Assembly: GCA_963693285.1 (NCBI GenBank)
Contig: OY848925.1
Span: 2,706,932-2,770,931, forward strand
Length of the DNA: 64,000 nt
Direction of reading: 5' to 3'
From: Xestospongia muta
Lineage: Eukaryota; Porifera; Demospongiae; Haplosclerida; Petrosiidae
Made by a program: the position numbers and the translations under genes. Each line of letters begins with the position of its first letter. Positions within the stretch are counted from its first letter, which is position 1. Below, piece by piece: positions 25,701 through 37,429 of this stretch. The notes beneath the pieces were generated by a model that was not told the DNA's origin, ran no database searches, and saw only the letters and a list, made by a program, of their open reading frames with translations.

Positions 25701-26321
25701 AAAATAAAGAGTTTAGAGCTTTTTGAAAGTTAAAAAAGATTAGAAATTAACTGTGAAAACTGGTTAAATAAGCTGATCTAAAGAATTTAGTATGTTTATC
25801 TGTCTTAAATTTACTAATAAAGTAGTCTAAATAGGTTAAAACTCTAAAATAAAGAGTTTAGAGCTTTTTGAAAGTTAAAAAAGATTAGAAATTAACTGTG
25901 AAAACTGGTTAAATAAGCTGATCTAAAGAGTTTAGTAAGTTTATCTGTCTTAAATATACTAATAAAGAAGTCTAAATAGGTTAAAACTCTAAAATAAAGA
26001 GTTTAGAGCTTTTTGAAAGTTAAAAAAGATTAGAAATTAACTGTGAAAACTGGTTAAATAAGCTGATCTAAAGAGTTTAGTAAGTTTATCTGTCTTAAAT
26101 ATACTAATAAAGTAGTCTAAATAGGTCAAAACTCTAAAATAAAGAGTTTAGAGCTTTTTGAAAGTTAAAAAATATTAGAAATTAACTGTGAAAACTGGTT
26201 GAATAAGAGGATCTAAAGAATTTAGTAAGTTTATCTGTCTTAAATTTACTAATAAAGTAGTGTAAATAGGTTAAAACTCTGAAATAAACAGTTTTTACCT
26301 TTTTGAAAGTTTAAAAAGATT
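22661..26321 (-). repeat. Inverted block of the same 145-bp satellite
   Basis: About 3.66 kb in which every monomer reads on the minus strand (GGTTAAAACTCTAAAATAAAG, TAGAAATTAACTGTG). The length equals 25 monomers plus 41 bp. The block begins at monomer position 145 and ends at position 105, while the flanking forward arrays stop at 104 and restart at 1. Flipping the block back therefore restores perfect register at both ends, the signature of one simple inversion rather than a fusion of two arrays. Most monomers are close to consensus; odd ones lie at both ends and at about 23,330-23,400 (GTGTAAATAGG, AAATTTACTAAT, AATTTCTACC). Confidence 0.96.
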
Positions 26322-26365
26322 AGAGTTTTAACCTATTTACACTACTTTATTAGTAAATTTAAGAC
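26237..26365. other. Right inversion junction: hairpin with 44-bp arms
   Basis: Reverse satellite gives way to forward satellite within TTAGA (26,320-26,324), which fits both sides. The 44 bp at 26,237-26,280 are the perfect reverse complement of 26,322-26,365, with a 41-bp spacer (26,281-26,321). Both arms carry the same rare variants (ATTTACACTAC and AGTAAATTTAAG in forward sense), and AAATTCTTTAGATCC is shared just outside. The spacer contains AAATAAACAGTTTTTACC, the same unusual segment as in the left junction and in the same orientation. Confidence 0.93.
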
Positions 26366-29300
26366 AAACTTACTAAATTCTTTAGATCCGCTTACTTCAC
26401 CAGTTTTCACAGTTAATTTCTAATCTTTTTTAACTTTCAAAAAGCTCTAAACTCTTTATTTTAGAGTTTTGACCTATTTAGACTACTTTATTAGTATATA
26501 TAAGACTGATAAACTTACTAAACTCTTTAGATCAGCTTATTTAACCAGTTTTCACAGTTAATTTCTAATCTTTTTTAACTTTCAAAAAGCTCTAAACTCT
26601 TTATTTTAGAGTTTTAACCTATTTAGACTACTTTATTAGTGTATTTAAGACAGATAAACTTACTATACTCTTTAGATCACCTTATTTAACATGTTTTCAC
26701 AGTTAATTTCTAATCTTTTTTAACTTTCAAAAAGCTCTAAACTCTTTATTTTAGAGTTTTAACCTATTTAGACTACTTTATTAGTATATTTAAGACAGAT
26801 AAACATGCTAAACTGTTTAGATCCCATTATTTAACCCGTTTTCACAGTTAATTTCTAATCTTTTTTAACTTTCAAAAAGGTCTAAACTCTTTATTTTAGA
26901 GTTTTAACCTATTTAGACTTCTTTATTAGTATATTTAAGACAGATAAACTTACTAAACTCTTTAGATCAGCTTATTTAACCAGTTTTCACAGTTAATTTC
27001 TAATCTTTTTTAACTTTCAAAAAGCTCTAAACTCTTTATTTTAGAGGTTTAACCTATTTAGACTACTTTATTAGTATATTTAAGAGAGCTAAACTTACTA
27101 AACTCTTTAGATCAACTTATTTAACCAGTTTTCACAGTTAATTTCTAATCTTTTTTAACTTTCAAAAAGCTCTAAACTCTTTATTTTAGAGTTTTAACCT
27201 ATTTAGACTACTTTATTAGTATATTTAAGACAGATAAACTTACTAAACTCTTTAGATCAGCTTATTTAACCAGTTTTCACAGTTAATTTCTAATATATTT
27301 TAACATTCAAAGAGCTCTAACCTCTTTATTTTAGAGTTTTAACCTATTTAGACTACTTTATTAGTATATTTAAGACAGATAAACTTGCTAAACTGTTTAG
27401 ATCCTATTCTTTAACCAGTTTTCACACTTAATTTGTAATCTTTTTTAACTTTCAAAAAGCTCTAAACTCTTTATTTTAGAGTTTTAACCTATTTAGACTA
27501 CTTTATTAGTATATTTAAGACAGATAAACTTACTAAACTCTTTAGATCAGCTTATTTAACCAGTTTTCACAGTTAATTTCTAATCTTTTTTAACTTTCAA
27601 AAAGCTCTAAACTCTTTATTTTAGAGTTTTAACCTATTTAGACTACTTTATTAGTATATTTAAGACAGATCAACTTACTAAGCTCTTTAGATCAGCTTAT
27701 TTAACCAGTTTTCACAGTTAATTTCTAATCTTTTTTAACTTTCAAAAAGCTCTAAACTCTTTATTTTAGAGTTTTAACCTATTTAGACTACTTTATTAGT
27801 ATATTTAAGACAGATAAACTTACTAAACTCTTTAGATCAGATTATTTAACCAGATTTCACAGTTAATTTCTAATGTTTTTAACTTTCAAAAAGCTCTAAA
27901 CTCTTTATTTTAGAGTTTTAACCTATTTAGACTACTTTATTAGTATATTTAAGACAGATAAACTTACTAAACTCTTTAGATCAGATTATTTAACCAGTTT
28001 TCACAGTTAATTTCTAATCTTTTTTAACTTTCAAAAAGCTCTAAACTCTTCATATTAGAGTTTTAACCTATTTAGACTACTTTATTAGTATATTTAAGAC
28101 AGATAAACTTACTAAACTCTTTAGATCAGCTTATTTCACTAGTTTTCACAGTTAATTTCAATCTTTCTTAACTTTCAAAAAGCTCTAACCTCTTTATTTT
28201 GGAGTTTTAACCTATTTTGACTACTTTATTAGTATATTTAAGACAGATAAGCTTACTAAACTCCTTAGATCAGCCAATTTAACCATTTTTCACAGTTAAT
28301 TTCTAATCTTTTTTAACTTTAAAAAGCTCTAAACTCTTAATTTTAGAGTTTTAACCTATTTAGACTACTTTATTAGTATATTTAAGACGGATAAACTTAT
28401 TATAGTCCTTAGTTCTGCTTATTTAACCAGTTTTCACAGTTAATTTCTAATCTTTTTTAACTTTCAAAAATCTCTAAACTCTTTATTTTAGATTTTTAAC
28501 CTATTTAGACTACTTTATTAGTATATTTAAGACAGATAAACTTACTAAACTCTTTAGATCAGCTTATTTAACCAGTTTTCACAGTTAATTTCTAATCTTT
28601 TTTAACTTTCAAAAAGCTCTAAACTCTTTATTTTAGAGTTTTAACCTATTTAGACTACTTTATTAGTGTATTTAAGACAGATAAACTTACTATACTCTTT
28701 AGATCAACTTATTTCACCAGTTTTCACAGTTAATTTCTAATCTTTTTTAACTCTTAAAAAAACGCTAAACTCTTTATTTTAGAGTTTTAACCTATTTAGA
28801 CTACTTTTTTAGTATATTTAAGAGAGATAAACTTAACAAACTCTTTAGATCAGCTTATTCAACCAGTTTTCACAGTTAATTTCTAATCTTTTTTAACTTT
28901 CAAAAAGCTCTAAATTCTTTATTTTAGAGTTTTAATCTATTTAGACTACTATATTTCTATATTTAAGACAGATAAACTTACTAAACTCTTTAGATCCGAT
29001 TATTTAACCAGTTTTCACAGTTAATTTCTAATCTTTTTAAATTTCAAAAAGTTGTAAACTCTTTATTCTAGAGTTTTAACCTATTTAGACTACTTTATTA
29101 GTGTATTTAGGACAGATAAACTTACTAAACTGTTTAGATCAGCTTATTTAACAAGTTTTCACAGTTAATTTCTAATCTTTTTTAACTTTCAAAAAGCTCT
29201 AAACTCTTTATTTTAGAGTTTTAACCTATTTAGACTACTTTATTAGTATATTTAAGACAGATAAACTTACTAAACTCTTAAGATCAGCTTATTTAACCAG

Positions 29301-29439
29301 TTTTCACAGTGAATTTCTAATCTTTTTAACTTTCAAAAAGCTCTAATCCCTTTATTTTAGAGTTTTAACCAATTTCGACTACTTTATTAGTATATTTAAG
29401 ACAGATAAACTTACTATACTCTTTAGATAAGCTTATTTA

Positions 29440-31137
29440 ACCAGTTTTCACAGTTAATTTCTAATCTTTTTTAACTTTCAAAAAGCTCTAAACTCTTTAT
29501 TTTAGAGTTTTAACCTATTTAGACTACTTTATTAGTATATTTAAGACAGATAAACTTATTAAAGTCCTTAGATCTGCTTATTTCACCAGTTTTCACAGTT
29601 AATTTCTAATTTTTTTTAACTTTCAAAAAGCTCTAAACTCTTTATTTTAGAGTGTTAACCTATTTAGACTACTTTATTAGTATATTTAAGACAGATAAAG
29701 TTACTAAACTCTTTAGATCAGCTTATTTAACGAGTTTTCACAGTTAATTTCTAATCTTTTTAACTTTCAAAAAGCTCTAAACTCTTTATTTTAGAGTTTT
29801 AACCTATTTAGACTACTTTATTAGTATATTTAAGGCAGATAAACTTATTAAAGTCCTTAGATATGCTTATTTAACCAGTTTTCACAGTTAATTTCTAATC
29901 TTTTTTAACTTTCAAAAACCTCTAATCACTTTATTTTAGAGTTTTAACCTATTTAGACTACTTTATTAGTATATTTAAGACAGATAAACTTACTAAACCC
30001 TTTAGGTCAGCTTATTTAACAAGGTTTCACAGTTAATTTCTAATCTTTTTTAACTTTCAAAAAGCTCTAAACTCTTTATTTTAGAGTTTTAACCTATTTA
30101 GACTACTTTATTAGTGTATTTAAGACAGATAAACTTACTATACTCTTTAGATCAACTTATTTAACCAGTTTTCACAGTTAATTTCTAATCTTTTTTAACT
30201 CTTAAAAAGCTCTAAACTCTTTATTTTAGAGTTTTCACCTATTTAGACTACTTTATTAGTATATTTAAGACAGATAAACTTACTAAATTCTTTAGATCAG
30301 CTTATTTAACCAGTTTTCACAGTTAATTTCTAATCTTTTTTAACTTTCAAAAAGCTCTAAACTCTTTATTTTAGAGTTTTAACCTATTTAGACTACTTTA
30401 TTAGTATATTTAAGACAGATAAACTTATTAAAGTCCTTAGATCTGCTTATTTCACCAGTTTTCACAGTTAATTTCTAATTTTTTTTAACTTTCAAAAAGC
30501 TCTAAACTCTTTATTTTAGAGTGTTAACCTATTTAGACTACTTTATTAGTATATTTAAGACAGATAAACTTACTAAACTCTTTAGATCAGCTTATTTAAC
30601 GAGTTTTCACAGTTAATTTCTAATCTTTTTAACTTTCAAAAAGCTCTAAACTCTTTATTTTAGAGTTTTAACCTATTTAGACTACTTTATTAGTATATTT
30701 AAGGCAGATAAACTTATTAAAGTCCTTAGATCTGCTTATTTAACCAGTTTTCACAGTTAATTTCTAATCTTTTTTAACTTTCAAAAACCTCTAATCACTT
30801 TATTTTAGAGTTTTAACCTATTTAGACTACTTTATTAGTATATTTAAGACAGATAAACTTACTAAACCCTTTAGGTCAGCTTATTTAACAAGGTTTCACA
30901 GTTAATTTCTAATCTTTTTTAACTTTCAAAAAGCTCTAAACTCTTTATTTTAGAGTTTTAACCTATTTAGACTACTTTATTAGTGTATTTAAGACAGATA
31001 AACTTACTATACTCTTTAGATCAACTTATTTAACCAGTTTTCACAGTTAATTTCTAATCTTTTTTAACTCTTAAAAAGCTCTAAACTCTTTATTTTAGAG
31101 TTTTCACCTATTTAGACTACTTTATTAGTATATTTAA
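29440..31137 (+). repeat. Six-monomer (869-bp) tandem higher-order repeat
   Basis: About 29,440-30,268 and 30,309-31,137 are the same series of monomers at an offset of 869 bp (six monomers less one base). Markers, each spaced by exactly 869: AAAGTCCTTAGATCTGC (29,561 and 30,430), AGAGTGTTAACC (29,650 and 30,519), and AGGTCAGCTTATTTAACAAGG (30,004 and 30,873). The following monomers carry TACTATACTC with GATCAACTTATT, then TTTTCACCTATTTAG, in both copies. The second copy lies wholly within the larger 3,327-bp duplication. Confidence 0.88.
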
Positions 31138-33391
31138 GAGAGATAAACTTACCAAACACTTTAGATCAGCTTATTCAACCAGTTTTCACAGTTAATTTCT
31201 AATCTTTTTTAACTTTCAAAAAGCTCTAAACTCTTTATTTTAGAGTTTTAACCTATTTAGACTACTTTATTAGTATATTTAAGACAGATAAACTTACTAA
31301 ACTCTTTAGATCAGCCAATTTAACCATTTTTCACAGTTAATTTCTAATCTTTTTTAACTTTAAAAAGCTCTAAACTCTTAATTTTAGAGTTTTAACCTAT
31401 TTAGACTACTTTATTAGTATATTTAAGACAGATAAACCTATTATAGTCCTTAGTTCTGCTTATTTAACCAGTTTTCACAGTTAATTTCTAATCTTTTTTA
31501 ACTTTCAAAAATCTCTAAACTCTTTATTTTAGATTTTTAACCTATTTAGACTACTTTATTAGTATATTTAAGACAGATAAGCTTACTAAACTCTTTAGAT
31601 CATCTAATTTAACCATTTTTCACAGTTAATTTCTAATCTTTTTTAACTTTAAAAAGCTCTAAACTCTTAATTTTAGAGTTTTAACCTATTTAGACTACTT
31701 TATTAGTATATTTAAGACAGATAAACCTATTATAGTCCTTAGTTCTGCTTATTTAACCAGTTTTCACAGTTAATTTCTAATCTTTTTTAACTTTCAAAAA
31801 TCTCTAAACTCTTTATTTTAGATTTTTAACCTATTTAGACTACTTTATTAGTATATTTAAGACATATAATCTTGCTAAACTCTTTAGATCAGCTTATTTA
31901 ACCAGTTTTCACAGTTAATTTCTAATCTTTTTTAACTTTCAAAAAGCTCTAAACTCTTTATTTTAGAGTTTTAACCTATTTAGACTACTTTATTAGTGTA
32001 TTTAAGACAGATAAACTTACTATACCCTTTAGATCAACTTATTTCACCAGTTTTCACAGTTAATTTCTAATCTTTTTTAACTTTTAAAAAAACGCTAAAC
32101 TCTTTATTTTAGAGTTTTAACCTATTTAGACTACTTTTTTAGTATATTTAAGAGAGATAAACTTAACAAACTCTTTAGATCAGCTTATTCAACCAGTTTT
32201 CACAGTTAATTTCTAATCTTTTGTAACTTTCAAAAAGCTCTAAACTCTTTATTTTAGAGTTTTAATCTATTTAGACTACTATATTACTATATTTAAGACA
32301 GATAAACTTACTAAACTCTTTAGATCCGATTATTTAACCAGTTTTCACAGTTAATTTCTAATCTTTTTAACTTTCAAAAAGCTGTAAACTCTTTATTTTA
32401 GAGTTTTAACCTGTTTAGACTACTTTATTAGTGTATTTAGGACAGATAAACTTACTAAACTGTTTAGATCAGCTTATTTAACAAGTTTTCACAGTTAATT
32501 TCTAATCTTTTTTAACTTTCAAAAAGCTCTAAACTCTTTATTTTAGAGTTTTAACCTATTTAGACTACTTTATTAGTATATTTAAGACAGATAAACTTAC
32601 TAAACTCTTTAGATCGGCTTATTTAACCAGTTTTCACAGTTAATTTCTAATCTTTTTAACTTTCAAAAAGCTCTAATCCCTTTATTTTAGAGTTTTAACC
32701 AATTTAGACTACTTTATTAGTATATTTAAGACAGATAAACTTGCTATACTCTTTAGATAAGCTTATTTAACCAGTTTTCACAGTTAATTTCTAATCTTTT
32801 TTAACTTTCAAAAAGCTCTAAACTCTTTATTTTAGAGTTTTAACCTATTTAGACTACTTTATTAGTATATTTAAGACAGATAAACTTACTAAACTCTTTA
32901 GATCAGCTTATTTAACGAGTTTTCACAGTTAATTTCTAATCTTTTTAACATTCAAAAAGCTCTAAACTCTTTATTTTAGAGTTTTAACCTATTTAGACTA
33001 CTTTATTAGTATATTTAAGACAGATAAACTTACTAAACTCTTTCGATCCGATTAATTAACCATTTTTCACAGTCAATTTCTAATCTTTTTAACTTTCAAA
33101 AAGCTCTAAACTCTTTATTTTAGAGTTTTAACCTATTTAGACTACTTTATTAGTGTATTTAGGACAGATAAACTTACTAAACTCTTTAGATCAGCTTATT
33201 TAACCAGTTTTCACAGTTAATTTCAAGTCTTTTTTAACTTTCAAAAAGCTCTAAACTCTTTATTTTAGAGTTTTAACCTATTTAGACTACTTTATTAGTA
33301 TATTTAAGACAGATAAACTTACTAAACTCTTTAGATCAGCTTATTTAACTAGGTTCACAGTTAATTTCTAATCGTTTTAACTTTCAAAAAG
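30065..33391 (+). repeat. 3,327-bp tandem duplication, copy 1
   Basis: A block of 23 monomers directly followed by a second copy. The offset is exactly 3,327 bp at every marker tested across the block: TACTCTTTAG (30,141), GTTTTCACCT (30,231), GTGTTAACC (30,521), GACATATAAT (31,861), AACGCTAAAC (32,091), CGATCCGATTAATTAACC (33,044) and AGGTTCACAG (33,351). Constant spacing over the full length means no net indel since duplication. The exact edge cannot be placed better than about 20 bp because it falls in standard sequence (33,378-33,397). Confidence 0.93.
31250..31840 (+). repeat. Two-monomer (289-bp) tandem repeat
   Basis: A dimer made of a monomer with AATTTAACCATTTTTCAC and CTCTTAATTTTAGAG followed by one with AAACCTATTATAGTCC and AAAAATCTC is present twice in succession at an offset of 289 bp (AAACCTATTATAG at about 31,434 and 31,723). 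The same doubled dimer occurs again 3,327 bp downstream, so it existed before the large duplication. A single version of the dimer recurs near 48,890-49,100, 51,360 and 61,640. Confidence 0.82.
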
Positions 33392-36300
33392 CTCTAAACT
33401 CTTTATTTTAGAGTTTTAACCTATTTAGACTACTTTATTAGTGTATTTAAGACAGATAAACTTACTATACTCTTTAGATCAACTTATTTAACCAGTTTTC
33501 ACAGTTAATTTCTAATCTTTTTTAACTCTTAAAAAGCTCTAAACTCTTTATTTTAGAGTTTTCACCTATTTAGACTACTTTATTAGTATATTTAAGACAG
33601 ATAAACTTACTAAACTCTTTAGATCAGCTTATTTAACCAGTTTTCACAGTTAATTTCTAATCTTTTTTAACTTTCAAAAAGCTCTAAACTCTTTATTTTA
33701 GAGTTTTAACCTATTTAGACTACTTTATTAGTATATTTAAGACAGATAAACTTATTAAAGTCCTTAGATCTGCTTATTTCACCAGTTTTCACAGTTAATT
33801 TCTAATTTTTTTTAACTTTCAAAAAGCTCTAAACTCTTTATTTTAGAGTGTTAACCTATTTAGACTACTTTATTAGTATATTTAAGACAGATAAACTTAC
33901 TAAACTCTTTAGATCAGCTTATTTAACGAGTTTTCACAGTTAATTTCTAATCTTTTTAACTTTCAAAAAGCTCTAAACTCTTTATTTTAGAGTTTTAACC
34001 TATTTAGACTACTTTATTAGTATATTTAAGGCAGATAAACTTATTAAAGTCCTTAGATCTGCTTATTTAACCAGTTTTCACAGTTAATTTCTAATCTTTT
34101 TTAACTTTCAAAAACCTCTAATCACTTTATTTTAGAGTTTTAACCTATTTAGACTACTTTATTAGTATATTTAAGACAGATAAACTTACTAAACCCTTTA
34201 GGTCAGCTTATTTAACAAGGTTTCACAGTTAATTTCTAATCTTTTTTAACTTTCAAAAAGCTCTAAACTCTTTATTTTAGAGTTTTAACCTATTTAGACT
34301 ACTTTATTAGTGTATTTAAGACAGATAAACTTACTATACTCTTTAGATCAACTTATTTAACCAGTTTTCACAGTTAATTTCTAATCTTTTTTAACTCTTA
34401 AAAAGCTCTAAACTCTTTATTTTAGAGTTTTCACCTATTTAGACTACTTTATTAGTATATTTAAGAGAGATAAACTTACCAAACACTTTAGATCAGCTTA
34501 TTCAACCAGTTTTCACAGTTAATTTCTAATCTTTTTTAACTTTCAAAAAGCTCTAAACTCTTTATTTTAGAGTTTTAACCTATTTAGACTACTTTATTAG
34601 TATATTTAAGACAGATAAACTTACTAAACTCTTTAGATCAGCCAATTTAACCATTTTTCACAGTTAATTTCTAATCTTTTTTAACTTTAAAAAGCTCTAA
34701 ACTCTTAATTTTAGAGTTTTAACCTATTTAGACTACTTTATTAGTATATTTAAGACAGATAAACCTATTATAGTCCTTAGTTCTGCTTATTTAACCAGTT
34801 TTCACAGTTAATTTCTAATCTTTTTTAACTTTCAAAAATCTCTAAACTCTTTATTTTAGATTTTTAACCTATTTAGACTACTTTATTAGTATATTTAAGA
34901 CAGATAAGCTTACTAAACTCTTTAGATCATCTAATTTAACCATTTTTCACAGTTAATTTCTAATCTTTTTTAACTTTAAAAAGCTCTAAACTCTTAATTT
35001 TAGAGTTTTAACCTATTTAGACTACTTTATTAGTATATTTAAGACAGATAAACCTATTATAGTCCTTAGTTCTGCTTATTTAACCAGTTTTCACAGTTAA
35101 TTTCTAATCTTTTTTAACTTTCAAAAATCTCTAAACTCTTTATTTTAGATTTTTAACCTATTTAGACTACTTTATTAGTATATTTAAGACATATAATCTT
35201 GCTAAACTCTTTAGATCAGCTTATTTAACCAGTTTTCACAGTTAATTTCTAATCTTTTTTAACTTTCAAAAAGCTCTAAACTCTTTATTTTAGAGTTTTA
35301 ACCTATTTAGACTACTTTATTAGTGTATTTAAGACAGATAAACTTACTATACCCTTTAGATCAACTTATTTCACCAGTTTTCACAGTTAATTTCTAATCT
35401 TTTTTAACTTTTAAAAAAACGCTAAACTCTTTATTTTAGAGTTTTAACCTATTTAGACTACTTTTTTAGTATATTTAAGAGAGATAAACTTAACAAACTC
35501 TTTAGATCAGCTTATTCAACCAGTTTTCACAGTTAATTTCTAATCTTTTGTAACTTTCAAAAAGCTCTAAACTCTTTATTTTAGAGTTTTAATCTATTTA
35601 GACTACTATATTACTATATTTAAGACAGATAAACTTACTAAACTCTTTAGATCCGATTATTTAACCAGTTTTCACAGTTAATTTCTAATCTTTTTAACTT
35701 TCAAAAAGCTGTAAACTCTTTATTTTAGAGTTTTAACCTGTTTAGACTACTTTATTAGTGTATTTAGGACAGATAAACTTACTAAACTGTTTAGATCAGC
35801 TTATTTAACAAGTTTTCACAGTTAATTTCTAATCTTTTTTAACTTTCAAAAAGCTCTAAACTCTTTATTTTAGAGTTTTAACCTATTTAGACTACTTTAT
35901 TAGTATATTTAAGACAGATAAACTTACTAAACTCTTTAGATCGGCTTATTTAACCAGTTTTCACAGTTAATTTCTAATCTTTTTAACTTTCAAAAAGCTC
36001 TAATCCCTTTATTTTAGAGTTTTAACCAATTTAGACTACTTTATTAGTATATTTAAGACAGATAAACTTGCTATACTCTTTAGATAAGCTTATTTAACCA
36101 GTTTTCACAGTTAATTTCTAATCTTTTTTAACTTTCAAAAAGCTCTAAACTCTTTATTTTAGAGTTTTAACCTATTTAGACTACTTTATTAGTATATTTA
36201 AGACAGATAAACTTACTAAACTCTTTAGATCAGCTTATTTAACGAGTTTTCACAGTTAATTTCTAATCTTTTTAACATTCAAAAAGCTCTAAACTCTTTA

Positions 36301-36718
36301 TTTTAGAGTTTTAACCTATTTAGACTACTTTATTAGTATATTTAAGACAGATAAACTTACTAAACTCTTTCGATCCGATTAATTAACCATTTTTCACAGT
36401 CAATTTCTAATCTTTTTAACTTTCAAAAAGCTCTAAACTCTTTATTTTAGAGTTTTAACCTATTTAGACTACTTTATTAGTGTATTTAGGACAGATAAAC
36501 TTACTAAACTCTTTAGATCAGCTTATTTAACCAGTTTTCACAGTTAATTTCAAGTCTTTTTTAACTTTCAAAAAGCTCTAAACTCTTTATTTTAGAGTTT
36601 TAACCTATTTAGACTACTTTATTAGTATATTTAAGACAGATAAACTTACTAAACTCTTTAGATCAGCTTATTTAACTAGGTTCACAGTTAATTTCTAATC
36701 GTTTTAACTTTCAAAAAG
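33392..36718 (+). repeat. 3,327-bp tandem duplication, copy 2
   Basis: Immediate second copy of 30,065-33,391. Markers lie at 33,468; 33,558; 33,848; 35,188; 35,418; 36,371 and 36,678. I saw no difference from copy 1 at the sites compared. The matching ends at about 36,724 within CTCTAATCAC, where copy 1 continues CTCTAAACTC. The transposon insertion site is only about 95 bp further on. Confidence 0.93.
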
Positions 36719-36814
36719 CTCTAATCACTTTATTTTAGAGTTTTAGCCTATTTAGACTACTTTATCAGTATATTTAAGACAGGTAAACTTACTATACTCT
36801 TTAGATAAGCTTAT

Positions 36815-36818
36815 TTAA
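36815..36818. repeat. Left TTAA target-site duplication
   Basis: TTAA ends the satellite before the insertion. It is the TTAA at monomer positions 78-81 in CTTATTTAACCAG. The satellite resumes with the same tetramer at 37,463, so removing the element plus one TTAA regenerates CTTATTTAACCAGTTTTCAC exactly. Confidence 0.97.
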
Positions 36819-36835
36819 CCCTTTGACGGGCGGGG
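36819..36835 (+). repeat. Left terminal inverted repeat of the MITE
   Basis: Reads CCCTTTGACGGGCGGGG. It pairs with the right end at 14 of 17 positions, the first ten without mismatch. Confidence 0.93.
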
Positions 36836-36850
36836 CAAATTAATTGTAAT

Positions 36851-36860
36851 CACGCGCGTG
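36851..36860. repeat. CpG-rich palindrome near the MITE left end
   Basis: CACGCGCGTG is a perfect 10-bp palindrome with three CpG steps, about 32 bp inside the left terminus. It stands out because the surrounding satellite has almost no CpG. Its role is unknown; subterminal motifs in such elements can be transposase binding sites, but nothing here proves it. Confidence 0.6.
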
Positions 36861-37386
36861 GGCGGCTACTTTTTCAATAATGCTTTTTCAAACATAGCAA
36901 CGCTTTAAAAGCTTACTATAGCGACTAAATGACGCTTACAATTAAGTAATCACTTTTAGAGGATAGATAGGTTGTTGCTGTTACCCTAACAACGAGAAAA
37001 GCCATTAAATGCAACCTTAACTCTGTAGTATGCTGTGACAAATGGTGCTTACAATATTAATCCAGTTCCAAAGCAGTAGAACTTCACTTATGATATCTAT
37101 GAACATACAGTTGAACTCTTTGTTGTGTGGGGAGTCAATTCATACTTTGTTATAAACCAAACTACGTAAACTGTTTTCTTGGACACACCTACCATCACAC
37201 CCAGTCAATATATTTGGGTGGACTGGCGATTTGAATCGATAAAAGAAGTCATCGATTGTGGTAAGTTTTTGCTTTCTGTAATAATATTACAGTAATAGCC
37301 AGTTACATGGAATATAGTACAGACACTCTGACAACTTTAGCTTGCCTAATGCAAAAATATATTACTTGGCAGGTGTTTATAGTGAT

Positions 37387-37404
37387 GGATGCAAATTTGC
37401 ATCC
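37387..37404. repeat. Subterminal 18-bp palindrome of the MITE
   Basis: GGATGCAAATTTGCATCC is a perfect palindrome 58 bp inside the right terminus. A near-identical motif lies 43 bp further right. Paired subterminal motifs on one side only would be an asymmetric arrangement; possible transposase binding is inference. Confidence 0.85.
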
Positions 37405-37429
37405 GCGCCCATGTTTGAACTACCTGGGT

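Larger units (their letters stand above)
26322..36818 (+). repeat. 145-bp satellite, forward block 2
   Basis: Forward head-to-tail array of about 72 monomers between the inversion and the transposon. From about 28,390 new monomer types appear that are absent from block 1, notably TTATTAAAGTCCTTAGATCTGC and its relative CTATTATAGTCCTTAGTTCTGC, TTAGTGTATTTAAG, GCCAATTTAACC, and AAAAAAACGCTAAAC. These continue on the far side of the transposon, so the transposon sits inside a pre-existing array. No coding potential. Confidence 0.97.

Noticed and set aside
22661..26321. A second, unrelated satellite family
   Set aside because: The sequence is the reverse complement of the same monomer throughout, apart from short diverged segments at its ends.
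36840..36850. Bacterial promoter, operator or phage attachment site in the inserted segment
   Set aside because: The context is eukaryotic satellite and the segment has complete transposon ends with TTAA duplication, which explains the boundaries.
37050..37160. Short open stretch inside the MITE as a transposase remnant
   Set aside because: The best frame is only about 25 codons between stops and shows no acidic catalytic region or cysteine-rich tail of a piggyBac transposase.
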